From positions 893,028 through 957,027 of the forward strand of contig NZ_DF967972.1 of assembly GCF_001050235.1 (NCBI RefSeq): a stretch of 64,000 bases of DNA, read 5' to 3'. Both the position numbers and the translations under genes were made by a program. This document shows, in pieces, positions 1 through 8,065 of this stretch. Position 1 is the first letter of the stretch, and the number at the start of each line of letters is the position of its first letter. The stretch comes from Longilinea arvoryzae. GTDB taxonomy: Bacteria; Chloroflexota; Anaerolineae; Anaerolineales; Anaerolineaceae. The notes under the pieces are model-generated. The model made no database searches. It had not been told where the DNA came from and saw only the letters and a program-made list of their open reading frames with translations.

Positions 1-81
1 GCTCCGCTGCACCCTCAGCACCTTGCACATCCGCTTCACCGCGTATTCTCCCTCGTGCGCTGCCATGAACATGTACTTCAT
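1..81 (-). CDS. IS3-family transposase OrfB, N-terminal fragment (truncated by window edge)
   Basis: This is the second IS3 frame. It encodes the DDE integrase-type catalytic subunit, normally made as an OrfAB fusion by frameshifting. Only the first 27 codons are visible. The translated start, MKYMFMAAHEGEYAVKRMCK, is the characteristic beginning of OrfB in this family (helical HTH_21 region). Its ATG overlaps the orfA stop as ATGA at 78-81, in another frame. The catalytic DDE residues lie outside the window, so activity cannot be judged. Confidence 0.85.
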   Translation of the reverse strand, partial: MKYMFMAAHEGEYAVKRMCKVLRVQRS

Positions 82-386
82 GCGTCTTTCTTTGAGAAAA
101 TACTCACCACTTTTTTTAGGATCTCGCGCTCTTCGGCCATCTCCTTTAGCTCGCGCTGCAAGCGTTGGATTTCCCGTTTCGCCGCTTCCAAGTCACTTGG
201 CTCTAGCCGTGGCGGTTCTTTCTCGCTCGTCACCATCTGGTATTTGGCCCGCCACTTCAACAGCATTCCCGGCGTGATCCCCAGTTCCCGTTCCAGCTGC
301 CCCGCACTTTTTCCGCTGTTCTTCAGTAGTTCCAGCGCTTCTCGTTTGAACTCCGGCGTGTATGTCCGATATCGTTTGTCTCTCAT
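78..386 (-). CDS. IS3-family transposase OrfA
   Basis: A 102-residue protein of usual OrfA length. It has an N-terminal helix-turn-helix that binds the element's ends (YTPEFKREALELL, then GQLERELGITPGMLLKWRAKY, about residues 9-50). A coiled coil with a leucine zipper follows (about residues 64-95, EIQRLQRELKEMAEEREILK), which mediates multimerisation. The C-terminal KKVVSIFSKKDA is the usual junction with OrfB. It overlaps orfB by 4 nt. The gene is intact. It is mobile DNA with no functional link to its neighbours. Confidence 0.93.
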   Translation of the reverse strand: MRDKRYRTYTPEFKREALELLKNSGKSAGQLERELGITPGMLLKWRAKYQMVTSEKEPPRLEPSDLEAAKREIQRLQRELKEMAEEREILKKVVSIFSKKDA

Positions 387-433
387 TTCCTCGCTTCCTT
401 CCCGTTTAGTTTACCGGATTCTCCCTTTTTCCG

Positions 434-458
434 TGTCCACTTTTTCGGGGGAAGCCCA
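434..458. repeat. Terminal inverted repeat of the IS3-family element
   Basis: The 25-nt end of the element, upstream of orfA. It is recognised by the TG..CA terminus and by the CCCC-GAAAAAGT-GGACA core typical of IS150-group ends. The matching end is outside the window, so the repeat could not be confirmed by pairing. Confidence 0.6.
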
Positions 459-598
459 GACCTCTCCCTAAGAGGGAGAGGGATTAAGCCGTTTTTGATC
501 CAGATGCCGCTTTTTCCAGAAGCCCCGAATTGCACGCCCTTCTCCCTCCGAGGGAGAAGGGTAGGGATGAGGGTTCGATTGAAATACGCTGTATGCGC
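459..598. repeat. Two intergenic palindromes between IS3 and the gene remnant
   Basis: There are two perfect inverted repeats of the same purine/pyrimidine type. The first has 9-bp arms at 461-469 and 473-481 with loop AAG. The second has 11-bp arms at 537-547 and 551-561 with loop CCG. Both read CCCT-CTCCCT against AGGGAG-AGGG. They resemble small REP-like intergenic elements. No coding potential is seen in this stretch. Confidence 0.6.
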
Positions 599-601
599 CA
601 G

Positions 602-766
602 CGCTGACTCGGGTGTGCGCTCGTAGCCCGGCAGCAAACCGGGCGGCCGTCGGGCAATTATTGGGAAGCGCGCCTCGAAGCGGCGTTCGCCGGAAAAGAT
701 ATCCCTGTGCGCCGGCCCTCCCGTTTCGATGGAGCCGGCCAGGGACACCACGCGATCGACGGCACG
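602..766 (-). pseudogene. Remnant of a nucleotidyltransferase-like gene (C-terminal piece)
   Basis: The translation reads DRVVSLAGSIETGGPAHRDI and then continues through an IFSGERRFEARFP and a PGYERTPESALA motif. These are near-identical to residues of the intact gene at 2757-3533 (region 2852-3016). The piece lacks both the catalytic N-terminus and a normal C-terminus. Downstream sequence runs into the intergenic palindromes. It lies directly after the stop of the membrane glycosyltransferase gene, so the two homologous pieces flank that gene as direct repeats. It is a decayed duplicate, not a functional gene. Confidence 0.8.
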
Positions 767-769
767 ACC

Positions 770-2686
770 CTAAGGAATGGGTTTGGCCAGGAATAATTGA
801 TATCCGGAACTTAACTCTTCAACAAGGGGCAAGTCTCGGACGCTCTGCCACTCTTGCGGACAATTCTGGCAAATCACCGCGCAGGGTTTAAAGTTGGCTT
901 TGGCGAATTTTCTCGTCGGCCCTGAAACGATCCATTCGATCTGCAAATCTTTACGCGGCGCATCCATCGCAACCCAGATCGGGTATTCGACCGAAGCGCC
1001 GGAAATCATCACGCCGATACTGGAACAATTGGCAGCCCGAATTCGCCCCAGCATTTCGTCATAGATTACTTTTGAATTACGAATGCTGGGCGAAAAATAC
1101 AGGTCCTCTCGCGATTGCTGGAAGATCGATGGGTAATCGGTGTCGCCTGGTTTCTGGATCACCGGGCGTTCGACCAGATGCACCAGCCAGGTCCAGGACA
1201 GCGCTAGCAAGGTCAGCCCAACTACATCCAGACTCCAATCCGGTAAAAACCGGCCGAGCAGCACCCCGAACACGGGAGCAGAAAGCACAAAGAAGGGCAG
1301 GTGATAGCGACTGCCAAAAATCTGCCATTTGAACATGGCGCTGAAGAAAATGAAGGTCGAAATAACGATCAAAGTATAGAATACGACGTTCCTGCCCAAC
1401 TTTTTTCCCAAAATGAGGGTGATCGGAAAACAGAACAATATCAAAACCGCATGCACGGGATTGCCGACATTATTCTCACTCAGATTCAGGGTAATTCTTC
1501 GATACGGGCCGATGGAGGTGGTGCGTGGATCATCCATATCCACACCAAGTTTCACATGGACCTTGAGCACAAACATCCACACCTCTTCGGTCACCTTTGG
1601 CCAGGGTGTGCCTGTTTGCAGGGCGGCATTTCGAGTGACGTTGGAGAGAATCCCTTGCGGGGTGAGTAAGGCATTGGCATGTTCGGAAACGTGCGTCGGA
1701 TCGCTGATCAAATTATGATAAGTGAGATAGGTGCGCGAAATGTGGCCGGCCATCACGCTACACGCCAGAAGGATGGCCAGAACCGCCCATCCGATGGATC
1801 GTTTCCAGCCAACGCGCCGCACCAGGACAACCGCAAACAGAATTCCAAAAGGAAACAGATAGGCTGCTGCTATTTGTTTGGTCAAGACCGCCAGACCAGC
1901 CGCCAGGCTGGCCAGCGCAGGCATGCGCCAGTCGAATGATTCGGTAAGCGCGGCCAGAGTTTCGCTGGCCGCGCAGATCACCCAGAAGGTCACCACATAA
2001 TCTGTCATGGTGCTGGACGCCTGGGCAATGCCCATTGGCAGCGTGACTGCGAATACGGCCGCAAAGAACTGCCCAATTTTTCTTGCGCCCAACTGAGCCG
2101 CCAGCACGCTCACTCCGATCAGACTTCCCAGCATGGCCAGCCATTCGACAAAATTGACCAGGCGATCGCTTTGCGCAAGCACGTAAAATTGCAACAGGAT
2201 CATCTCTGCCCCGGGCGGCATGTTGTTTTGAGCGTACATACCGGTGGAGTAGAAATGGACAGCCTGATCTTGCGCCCAATGAGCCACTTTTGGCATGTGA
2301 TAGGCCAATGAATCGATCGTGTTGGGCGGCGCGACCCAGGCGATGATCGCAGTCGCGATACAAATCACGCAAATAATCGATAACAGGATTGAATTTTGAA
2401 CGGTCAACCGGACTTTAAGGCGTGAGAGGATGATGGGTTTTTTCTGTAATCGGTGAGTTATCGTCATCCATGCCGCACTTGCGACCAACCCTGCCATCCA
2501 AAACAAGGCCAATCCCACCTGGGTTACCCAATGAAAGAGGCTGAGCAGCTCTGTGCCAATCACCAGATACACTCCCCAGACCACCGCGGTACGCAGGAGA
2601 ATTCTGCGCCGGTCGATTTCCGGGTTTCGGTTGTAGAGAAACAGAAAATAGCCACCGTACGTAAGCAGAGGTAGGATTGCTAGCAT
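770..2686 (-). CDS. Polytopic membrane glycosyltransferase, GT-C / GT39-like
   Basis: A 638-residue protein with about ten or more hydrophobic segments. After the second group of helices comes the loop PPNTIDSLAYHMPKVAHW (about residues 118-135). This has the acidic-plus-YHxP arrangement seen in the first luminal loop of dolichyl-phosphate-mannose-type GT-C enzymes. Such enzymes move a sugar from a polyprenyl-phosphate donor to a protein or lipid on the outer face of the membrane. The soluble C-terminal part (from about residue 520) carries no motif I recognise. Acceptor and donor are unknown. It probably reads with the nucleotidyltransferase gene upstream (71 nt away). Confidence 0.75.
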   Translation of the reverse strand: MLAILPLLTYGGYFLFLYNRNPEIDRRRILLRTAVVWGVYLVIGTELLSLFHWVTQVGLALFWMAGLVASAAWMTITHRLQKKPIILSRLKVRLTVQNSILLSIICVICIATAIIAWVAPPNTIDSLAYHMPKVAHWAQDQAVHFYSTGMYAQNNMPPGAEMILLQFYVLAQSDRLVNFVEWLAMLGSLIGVSVLAAQLGARKIGQFFAAVFAVTLPMGIAQASSTMTDYVVTFWVICAASETLAALTESFDWRMPALASLAAGLAVLTKQIAAAYLFPFGILFAVVLVRRVGWKRSIGWAVLAILLACSVMAGHISRTYLTYHNLISDPTHVSEHANALLTPQGILSNVTRNAALQTGTPWPKVTEEVWMFVLKVHVKLGVDMDDPRTTSIGPYRRITLNLSENNVGNPVHAVLILFCFPITLILGKKLGRNVVFYTLIVISTFIFFSAMFKWQIFGSRYHLPFFVLSAPVFGVLLGRFLPDWSLDVVGLTLLALSWTWLVHLVERPVIQKPGDTDYPSIFQQSREDLYFSPSIRNSKVIYDEMLGRIRAANCSSIGVMISGASVEYPIWVAMDAPRKDLQIEWIVSGPTRKFAKANFKPCAVICQNCPQEWQSVRDLPLVEELSSGYQLFLAKPIP

Positions 2687-2756
2687 TTACACTCCAAACA
2701 GCCTGAATATTCGCAACAGAATAACTTCGTTTCGTAGAAGAGAATAACCTTTTACG

Positions 2757-3533
2757 CTATCCAGGAATCCCTGACCCGGCCAGCTCGCGAATCCGATCCG
2801 CCAATGCCTGGTTGACCGGGAAATGCTGCTCCAGGAAGGTCAGGATGGCCAGGGCTGACTCGGGTGTGCGCTCGTAGCCCGGCAGCATGCCGGGCAGCAG
2901 TTGGGCAATCACCGGGAAGCGCGCCTCGAAACGGCGTTCGCCGGAGAAAATATCTTTGGGGGCCGGCCCTTCCGTTTCGATGGAACCGGCCAGGTCCACC
3001 ACCCGGTCGACGGCATAGCCCTGGATGAAGCGCGCCGCCGAAAGTTTTTCTCCGCGCCGATAACGGCACAACCCGACGTACAGGTTGGTAAGCGCCTCGC
3101 CCAGCAGCCAGTCCACCGATTTCTCTTCCGGCGCGCCGCCCGCCACCGTCGGGTTGGCGATGCTGTCCGGCACATCCGGGCGCTTCCAGACGATTCGCCC
3201 CGGCGCGTAGGGCACGCGCAGCAGTTCGCCGCGCTCGAATACCGCGAACTCGCAGAAGATGCCGTCTGCAAAGAGCAGTTTGAACCCGTCCACCGTGTTC
3301 CGGAAGGCGTAAACCACGGGGGCTACCTTCTCCAACCAATCGAGGTGGGTAATGTAATGCTCCTTCCAGCCCTCCTCGACCACGGCGAAGAAATCCAGAT
3401 CCGAATAAGTGTCCAGGCGGTCGAGCTCGATGCCGACCGAGCCGCAGCTGATCAGGGCTTCGGCATGGCCGCTGTTCTCCAACGAACGGGCGATGGCTTC
3501 CAGGCGCGCCAACAAGACCTCAGGGCTGTTCAT
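2757..3533 (-). CDS. Nucleotidyltransferase-fold protein (Pol beta superfamily)
   Basis: A 258-residue protein. The motif GSVGIELDRLDTYSDLDFFA (about residues 28-47) matches the GS-x(n)-SDxD signature of the minimal nucleotidyltransferase fold. This fold is used by lincosamide and aminoglycoside nucleotidyltransferases and by nucleotidyltransferases of toxin systems. The C-terminal helical part would carry the substrate pocket. I chose the ATG at 3533 because GGAGG sits 7 nt before it; a longer frame upstream has no such site. The substrate cannot be told from sequence. A fragment of a second copy lies at 602-766. Confidence 0.75.
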   Translation of the reverse strand: MNSPEVLLARLEAIARSLENSGHAEALISCGSVGIELDRLDTYSDLDFFAVVEEGWKEHYITHLDWLEKVAPVVYAFRNTVDGFKLLFADGIFCEFAVFERGELLRVPYAPGRIVWKRPDVPDSIANPTVAGGAPEEKSVDWLLGEALTNLYVGLCRYRRGEKLSAARFIQGYAVDRVVDLAGSIETEGPAPKDIFSGERRFEARFPVIAQLLPGMLPGYERTPESALAILTFLEQHFPVNQALADRIRELAGSGIPG

Positions 3534-3597
3534 AGTATAACCTCCGAATACAGGTGTATTGTAGCGAAAATAAAACGGAAGGAACCGAAAAAGGGCC

Positions 3598-3664
3598 TTG
3601 TTTTTCCTGCTGTTGTTGTTATAATACAAATAACTTTGTGATGCAAAGTATATTTGATCACAAA
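3598..3664 (+). promoter_or_regulatory. Promoter and inverted-repeat operator before the membrane protein/regulator pair
   Basis: A -35-like TTGTTT (3598-3603) is followed after 16 nt by a perfect TATAAT (3620-3625). Downstream lies an 8-bp perfect inverted repeat, TTTGTGAT (3635-3642) and ATCACAAA (3657-3664), placed between the start of transcription and the ribosome site. This is a likely operator, perhaps for the winged-helix regulator encoded at 4325. Confidence 0.6.
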
Positions 3665-3675
3665 TGGAGGTAAGG

Positions 3676-4335
3676 ATGTCAACTCCCCTCGATTTACGAA
3701 AGCTTGAAAAGAAGACTTTTCGCACGATCTACGAAGATGGCCTTTTGGATATCGACATCGCTGGCGTCGTCGCCAGTATGGCTTTGATGGCTTTCCTGCC
3801 GGAGGAGGATGCGGGCCGCTGGTTGCGCTACGGTTTGTTTTTTGGCGGGATGATTGCCAGCACATTAATTTATCAGCTTGGCAAGAAATTCATCACCGGA
3901 CCGCGGCTGGGACAGGTCGTCTTCGGGCCGGCGCGCAAACGGCGCGGGGCCACCCTGGCCGCCATCCTGGGCGTCATCATCGTCATCCAGGCCCTGGTCG
4001 TTCTGGGTTCGGTGGTATTCTGGAACAACCCCGGATTGGCCCAGCGCCTGGGATTGGCCGTCTCACAGCCGCAGCAGGGAAAATTGCTGGTCGCGGTGAT
4101 CGGCGCGCTGTTCGTCGGCCCGAGTATGACGTTGATGGCTTATTTCAATGATTTCCCGCGTGGCTACTACATCGCCGTGTTACTGTCGCTGGGGGTTTTC
4201 CTGCTCATCTGGTTCCGTTCGCCGCTGATGATGCTGGCGGCGGCCGTTCTGATCTTCATCCCGGGCGTGGTGTTGTTCATTCGCTTCCTGCGCAAATACC
4301 CGCTGCCCATCGATAAGGCGCCCCATGGCGAATGA
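3676..4335 (+). CDS. Four- to six-helix membrane protein of unknown function, partner of HTH regulator
   Basis: A 219-residue protein. A short soluble N-terminus (RKLEKKTFRTIYEDGLLDID) is followed by several strongly hydrophobic segments (about residues 35-70, 90-115, 130-150, 160-180 and 190-210). It has no catalytic motif I recognise. The ATG at 3676 has GGAGGTAAGG just upstream and is preferred to the ATG at 3664, which lies inside that site. Its last 11 nt overlap the next gene, a winged-helix regulator, so the two are translationally coupled. This pairing is common for small regulators that control their own membrane partner. Confidence 0.75.
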   Translation: MSTPLDLRKLEKKTFRTIYEDGLLDIDIAGVVASMALMAFLPEEDAGRWLRYGLFFGGMIASTLIYQLGKKFITGPRLGQVVFGPARKRRGATLAAILGVIIVIQALVVLGSVVFWNNPGLAQRLGLAVSQPQQGKLLVAVIGALFVGPSMTLMAYFNDFPRGYYIAVLLSLGVFLLIWFRSPLMMLAAAVLIFIPGVVLFIRFLRKYPLPIDKAPHGE

Positions 4336-4651
4336 GCAGTGGGTTCCGGATCTGTCAACCTTGAACGAGATCGACCGGCTGGTGCATGAGCCTGCCCGCC
4401 TGATGTTGATGGCGGTGCTGTACGTGGTCGAAAGCGCCGATTTCATCTTTTTGATGAACCAGACCGGAATGACCTGGGGCAACCTCTCGGCGCACATGAG
4501 CAAGTTGGAAGAGGCCGGCTACGTGAAGGTCGAAAAGACCTACAAAGGCAGGCGTCCCAACACGATTTTGCAGCTCACCCCGCAGGGGCGGGATGCTTTC
4601 CGCACCTACCGCAAGCGGATGCTGCAGGTATTGGACGATTTACCGGAATGA
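4325..4651 (+). CDS. Winged-helix transcriptional regulator (HTH_34 / MarR-like)
   Basis: A 108-residue protein made almost only of a winged helix. The helices are ARLMLMAVLYVVESADFIFL and TWGNLSAHMSKLEEAGYVKV, with the wing KTYKGRRPNTILQLTPQGRD and a C-terminal helix that would serve for dimerisation. This is the layout of the small HTH_34 regulators with ArsR/MarR-like DNA binding. It overlaps the membrane protein gene by 11 nt and probably controls the shared promoter, where an 8-bp inverted repeat is present. The effector is unknown. Confidence 0.85.
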   Translation: MANEQWVPDLSTLNEIDRLVHEPARLMLMAVLYVVESADFIFLMNQTGMTWGNLSAHMSKLEEAGYVKVEKTYKGRRPNTILQLTPQGRDAFRTYRKRMLQVLDDLPE

Positions 4652-4657
4652 CCGGGG

Positions 4658-5431
4658 TCAACCGCGAATCAGGTAAATCACGCCGACGATGACACCGATG
4701 GACACCACCATCCAGCGCAGGACGACGGGCTTGATTTTCCCGGCCAGTTTGCCGCCCAGCACGCCGCCCAACAGGGCGCACACTGCCATCACGCCCGCCG
4801 CCGGCCAGTTGACCTTGCCGGAGAACACGAAGAACACCGCAGCGGCGACATTGACCACCAGCGAAACGGATTGTTTGAGCGCGTTCAGTTTGGTGAGCGA
4901 ATCCGAAAGCACCAGGCCCAACACGGCCAGCACGATCACGCTTAACCCGGCCCCGAAATAACCGCCGTAGACGGCCGCCAGCGCCACCGGCAGCACGCCC
5001 CAGATTTCCATCTTCGATACGTCCGCGCCAACCCCGGCGGCCCGGCGCAGCACCCAGTTGCGCAGCGGGTCGGAGACGGCCAGCAGCAGCGCAGCGGCCA
5101 GGATGAGGAATGGCACGACCGAACGGAACAGGCGCTCGCCGGTGTTGAGCAACAATAACGCGCCGGCGATCCCGCCGAAGATGGACGCCGGCAGGTAAAG
5201 GATGGCGCGTTTCTTCTGCGCGCGAATCTCATTCCACTGCGCCAGGGTGGCGCCCAGGTAGCCCGGGCAAAGCGCCACCGTGTTGGTGACGTTGGCCACC
5301 ACCGCCGGAACGCCGACCATGGTGAGCATGGGGAAAGTGATCAGTGTGCCGCCGCCGGCCAGAGCGTTGACCATGCCGGCTGCGATCGCGGCCAGCCCGA
5401 TGAGGAGATAATTGCCAGGATCGAGGATCAA
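4658..5431 (-). CDS. TSUP-family permease (TauE/SafE-like)
   Basis: A 257-residue protein with about eight hydrophobic segments arranged as two similar halves. The N-terminal segment [20 protein letters not shown] and the second-half [20 protein letters not shown] are the typical TSUP repeats. Members carry small organic or sulfur-containing anions such as sulfite, sulfoacetate or taurine breakdown products across the membrane. Length is normal. It is convergent with the regulator gene, with only 6 nt between the stops. Substrate is not predictable here because no sulfur genes are adjacent. Confidence 0.88.
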   Translation of the reverse strand: MILDPGNYLLIGLAAIAAGMVNALAGGGTLITFPMLTMVGVPAVVANVTNTVALCPGYLGATLAQWNEIRAQKKRAILYLPASIFGGIAGALLLLNTGERLFRSVVPFLILAAALLLAVSDPLRNWVLRRAAGVGADVSKMEIWGVLPVALAAVYGGYFGAGLSVIVLAVLGLVLSDSLTKLNALKQSVSLVVNVAAAVFFVFSGKVNWPAAGVMAVCALLGGVLGGKLAGKIKPVVLRWMVVSIGVIVGVIYLIRG

Positions 5432-5719
5432 AATGGTATGCCTGTAAATTTAATTTGAAATCATGGTAAGTATAACGAAGAAGCCGAAAAATGGGAGATG
5501 GATTGGCCGGTTTCCGGGGAGCGGAACGGATATTCGGGTGTTTTTATTTGAGGGGGAAATCGCAGCGGGTTGGAATCGCACTAGAAACTGCAACCCATCT
5601 GAAATTTACAATTCTGTATTTTCTATTGACTTTCGATTATTACGTGCTAACATGTATTCTTGTAAACACAAGTACACAAGTATACACGTTGTTCTCTTTC
5701 CCTTTCCCAAGAGGCAAGC
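5432..5719. other. Intergenic region upstream of gntR, non-coding
   Basis: A 288-nt gap between the divergent TSUP and GntR genes. Its right part holds the gntR promoter and operator (listed separately). In the left part I see nothing with coding potential or clear structure. Confidence 0.6.
5626..5687 (+). promoter_or_regulatory. gntR promoter with overlapping operator repeats
   Basis: TTGACT (5626-5631), a 16-nt spacer and TAACAT (5648-5653) form a good sigma-70 type promoter. Directly downstream lie an inverted repeat CTTGT-AAAC-ACAAG (5659-5672) and a further direct copy of ACACAAGTA running into the palindrome GTATAC. Position and symmetry suggest autoregulation by the GntR protein encoded at 5720. 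Confidence 0.6.
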
Positions 5720-6466
5720 ATGCTGAATAAAGATGGCCCGATGCCCATTTTCTATCAGATTGCGAGCAATCTTCGCGAGTTGATCTACCGCGGCGATTAT
5801 TCCCCTCGTCAAAAATTACCATCTGAAAATGAACTCGCGCTTCACTTTGGCGTGAGTCGCGTGACCATCCGGCACGCGCTGCTGGAGCTGGAGCAAAACC
5901 AGTTCATCTACCGCGAAAAGGGAAAGGGCACTTTCGTCGCGCCGCTGCCGTACAAGGGCTTTCTGGGATTTGGAAGTTTCTCGTACAAATGCCGCCTGCT
6001 GGGGCACACGCCGTCATCCAAAGTGATCCTCTTCGAGGAAAGACCCTCCATCCCCCCGGAAAGCGAAGGAATCTTCGCGATGCTTCAGGAGGAGTGCGAA
6101 CTCAGGCCGTTTTATTACATCGAACGCATCCGCCTGATGGACGGGATTCCGGTTGCTTACGAAAACAACTACCTGCCCAAGCATCGCTATCCAGGCCTGG
6201 AAGAATTCAACCTGGAAACGCAGTCGCTCTACACCTTGATGGAAGAAAAATGGGGGATCATTCCGGCCAAGGCCGACCAATTCTTTTCCGTCGAGCTTGC
6301 CGATGAAACCACAGCCGGATACCTTCAACTTGACCCCGGACAGCCGTTGCTCAAGCTGGCGAGCATCGTGCAGACCGTCAAGAATGAGATGATCGAGTTT
6401 TCGGTCACCACGTACTGCCAACGCTTCTTACCCTATCACGTCCGCCAGCAAAGTTACCAGCTTTAA
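5720..6466 (+). CDS. GntR-family regulator with UTRA effector domain (HutC subfamily)
   Basis: A 248-residue protein of normal length for the subfamily. The N-terminal winged helix (about residues 8-75) contains the GntR signature: PIFYQIASNLRELIYRGDYS, then KLPSENELALHFGVSRVTIR and EKGKGTFVA. The UTRA ligand-binding domain follows (about residues 95-240; ERIRLMDGIPVAYENNYLP, EEKWGI, LKLASIVQTVKNEMIEFSVT). UTRA domains bind phosphorylated sugars or amino-sugar derivatives. It stands just upstream of the ABC transporter and sugar enzyme operon and is the likely regulator of it; frlR/fraR-type regulators hold the same place in Amadori-product operons. Confidence 0.92.
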   Translation: MLNKDGPMPIFYQIASNLRELIYRGDYSPRQKLPSENELALHFGVSRVTIRHALLELEQNQFIYREKGKGTFVAPLPYKGFLGFGSFSYKCRLLGHTPSSKVILFEERPSIPPESEGIFAMLQEECELRPFYYIERIRLMDGIPVAYENNYLPKHRYPGLEEFNLETQSLYTLMEEKWGIIPAKADQFFSVELADETTAGYLQLDPGQPLLKLASIVQTVKNEMIEFSVTTYCQRFLPYHVRQQSYQL

Positions 6467-6575
6467 TTCCTTATCCCGCATAGGAATAAGGTCCGACCCA
6501 CCGGCTTTCGAATAAAGTCAAGGAGGCGCCACTGCACGATATTTCCCATTCGCATGTGAACTGAAGCTCGATGTT

Positions 6576-6595
6576 TTGACAAGATGAACCTTGTC
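6576..6595 (+). promoter_or_regulatory. Candidate GntR operator upstream of the transporter operon
   Basis: GACAAG-ATGAAC-CTTGTC (6578-6595) is a perfect 6-bp inverted repeat. It overlaps the -35-like TTGACA at 6576-6581, though no convincing -10 stands at the right distance. The half site ACAAG/CTTGT is the same as in the gntR promoter repeats at 5659-5680, which suggests one protein binds both. Confidence 0.45.
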
Positions 6596-6688
6596 GGGCA
6601 AAAGGACCAGAGATGAACGATATCTGGCTCTAGTATTCTTTTTGTCCCTTACCGGGATTATCGATGAATATGGAGAGGATAAAAGAAA

Positions 6689-8065
6689 ATGAAGAGAATT
6701 GGTTCCTGCTTGTTAGCCGCTATGCTCATTTGTGTTTTTGTCCTGACGGCCTGCGCTCCGGCTGCCGCGACACAAACCCCCGCCGCAGCAACGGAAGCCC
6801 CGGCTGCCACCGAAGCTCCGGCCGCCACCGAGGCTCCCGCGGCGACTGAAGCTGCCACAACCGGCGCCCCCGTGACCCTGGAATTCTGGGCGTACGCCTC
6901 CATGGTCCAGAGCGGTTTTGGCGAGTACATGAAGGCCCAGATTGCTGACTTCGAAGCTTCCCATCCGAATGTAACCATCAATCTGACCGGGAAGAACGAT
7001 GACGATCTTGTCGCCGGTCTGGTCACCAGCGCGGCCAGCGGCACCATGCCGGACGTGTACATTGACAGCACGGGCAACGGCGGCGCCCTGCTCGCAGCCG
7101 GCGCGGTGGGCAACATTTATGACCGCTGGATGGCAATGCCGCAAGATTTCCGCGACCAGTTCTATCCGGCCAATATCGCCATGGTTACACCGCAGGATGG
7201 TGTGATGTACGCCGTACCCTACACCGGTTATGGCAACCTGATGTATCGGAACCTGACTGTCCTGCGCGCGGCGGGCATCGATCCTTCACAGCCGGTGACC
7301 ACCTGGGACGAATGGCTGGCCCAGATGAAGCAGATCACGGACGCTGGATATACCGCGATCCCGAATATGGCCACAACCTGGTTTGGATTTGGCAGCATTT
7401 ATTCAGGCATCGCAACCCGGGATGAGTGGGGCATCGATTTCGCTAATAACAAGACCCTCATCAATCCGGATGAATGGGCGAAAACGGCTGAATTCCTTAT
7501 CAAAGCGAAGCCCTATACTTCCGAACTACCCGCCCTGGATCAGGGTATGACTGACCAGTTCATTGCCAACCAGTTGGCCTACTACTTCTGCGGCGCCTGG
7601 TGCGATCCGACCTTCCAGGAAGCGAAGAAGACGAGCGGTCTGGATTACGATTGGGCTTTGATCCCAGGAGCTACCGCAGACAAGCACGGCGGCTGCAGCG
7701 GCTACGAACTGATGTCCATCAACACCAAGGGTGCGAATGCCGACCTGGCCTGGGAATTCCTGACCTTCATGGTCGGGAAAGACTCGATGACCAAGATGGC
7801 CGAAGCGGTTGGCCAGTACAATGCCAACAAGGCGGCCATGGAAGCTTCCGCTGCGAACAGCCCGTTGATCGCCATCACCATGAAGGCAGCCGAAGGCGCG
7901 ATTTATAACACACCTCCGTTCTTCATCGAACCCTATCCCACCAATTACATCAGCACCATGCAGGACAACATGACCTCGATTTATGAAGGTCAAATGACCC
8001 CGGCAGAAGGCGCCGCGAAATTGATCGAAGACCTGAACGCCGTCGTCGCGGGACGCAATCAATAG
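6689..8065 (+). CDS. ABC sugar transporter, extracellular substrate-binding lipoprotein (family 1)
   Basis: A 458-residue protein. The signal peptide ends in the lipobox LTAC, with Cys at about residue 22, so the protein is lipid-anchored outside the membrane. A low-complexity linker of APAATE repeats follows (about residues 25-60). The mature domain then starts VTLEFWAYASMVQSGFGEYM, typical of CUT1 binding proteins. Further family features are PDVYIDSTGNGGALLAAGAV and the C-terminal LIEDLNAVV. It delivers a sugar or glycoside to the two permeases downstream. Ligand unknown; the enzyme content of the operon points to an amino sugar or fructosamine. Confidence 0.93.
   Translation: MKRIGSCLLAAMLICVFVLTACAPAAATQTPAAATEAPAATEAPAATEAPAATEAATTGAPVTLEFWAYASMVQSGFGEYMKAQIADFEASHPNVTINLTGKNDDDLVAGLVTSAASGTMPDVYIDSTGNGGALLAAGAVGNIYDRWMAMPQDFRDQFYPANIAMVTPQDGVMYAVPYTGYGNLMYRNLTVLRAAGIDPSQPVTTWDEWLAQMKQITDAGYTAIPNMATTWFGFGSIYSGIATRDEWGIDFANNKTLINPDEWAKTAEFLIKAKPYTSELPALDQGMTDQFIANQLAYYFCGAWCDPTFQEAKKTSGLDYDWALIPGATADKHGGCSGYELMSINTKGANADLAWEFLTFMVGKDSMTKMAEAVGQYNANKAAMEASAANSPLIAITMKAAEGAIYNTPPFFIEPYPTNYISTMQDNMTSIYEGQMTPAEGAAKLIEDLNAVVAGRNQ

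Larger units (their letters stand above)
1..458 (-). mobile_element. IS3-family insertion sequence (IS150-like), cut by the window edge
   Basis: The element holds orfA, the beginning of orfB and one terminal inverted repeat. The outer end is at 458. Read outward-in on the minus strand it starts TGGGCTTCC and continues CCCCGAAAAAGTGGACA, the general form of IS150-group ends. The other end and any target duplication lie outside the window. Frame, gene order and overlap all fit the family. Confidence 0.85.

Noticed and set aside
383-751. Independent 122-residue gene
   Set aside because: It combines a gene remnant with palindromic intergenic sequence and IS3 upstream sequence; no ribosome site or coherent fold.
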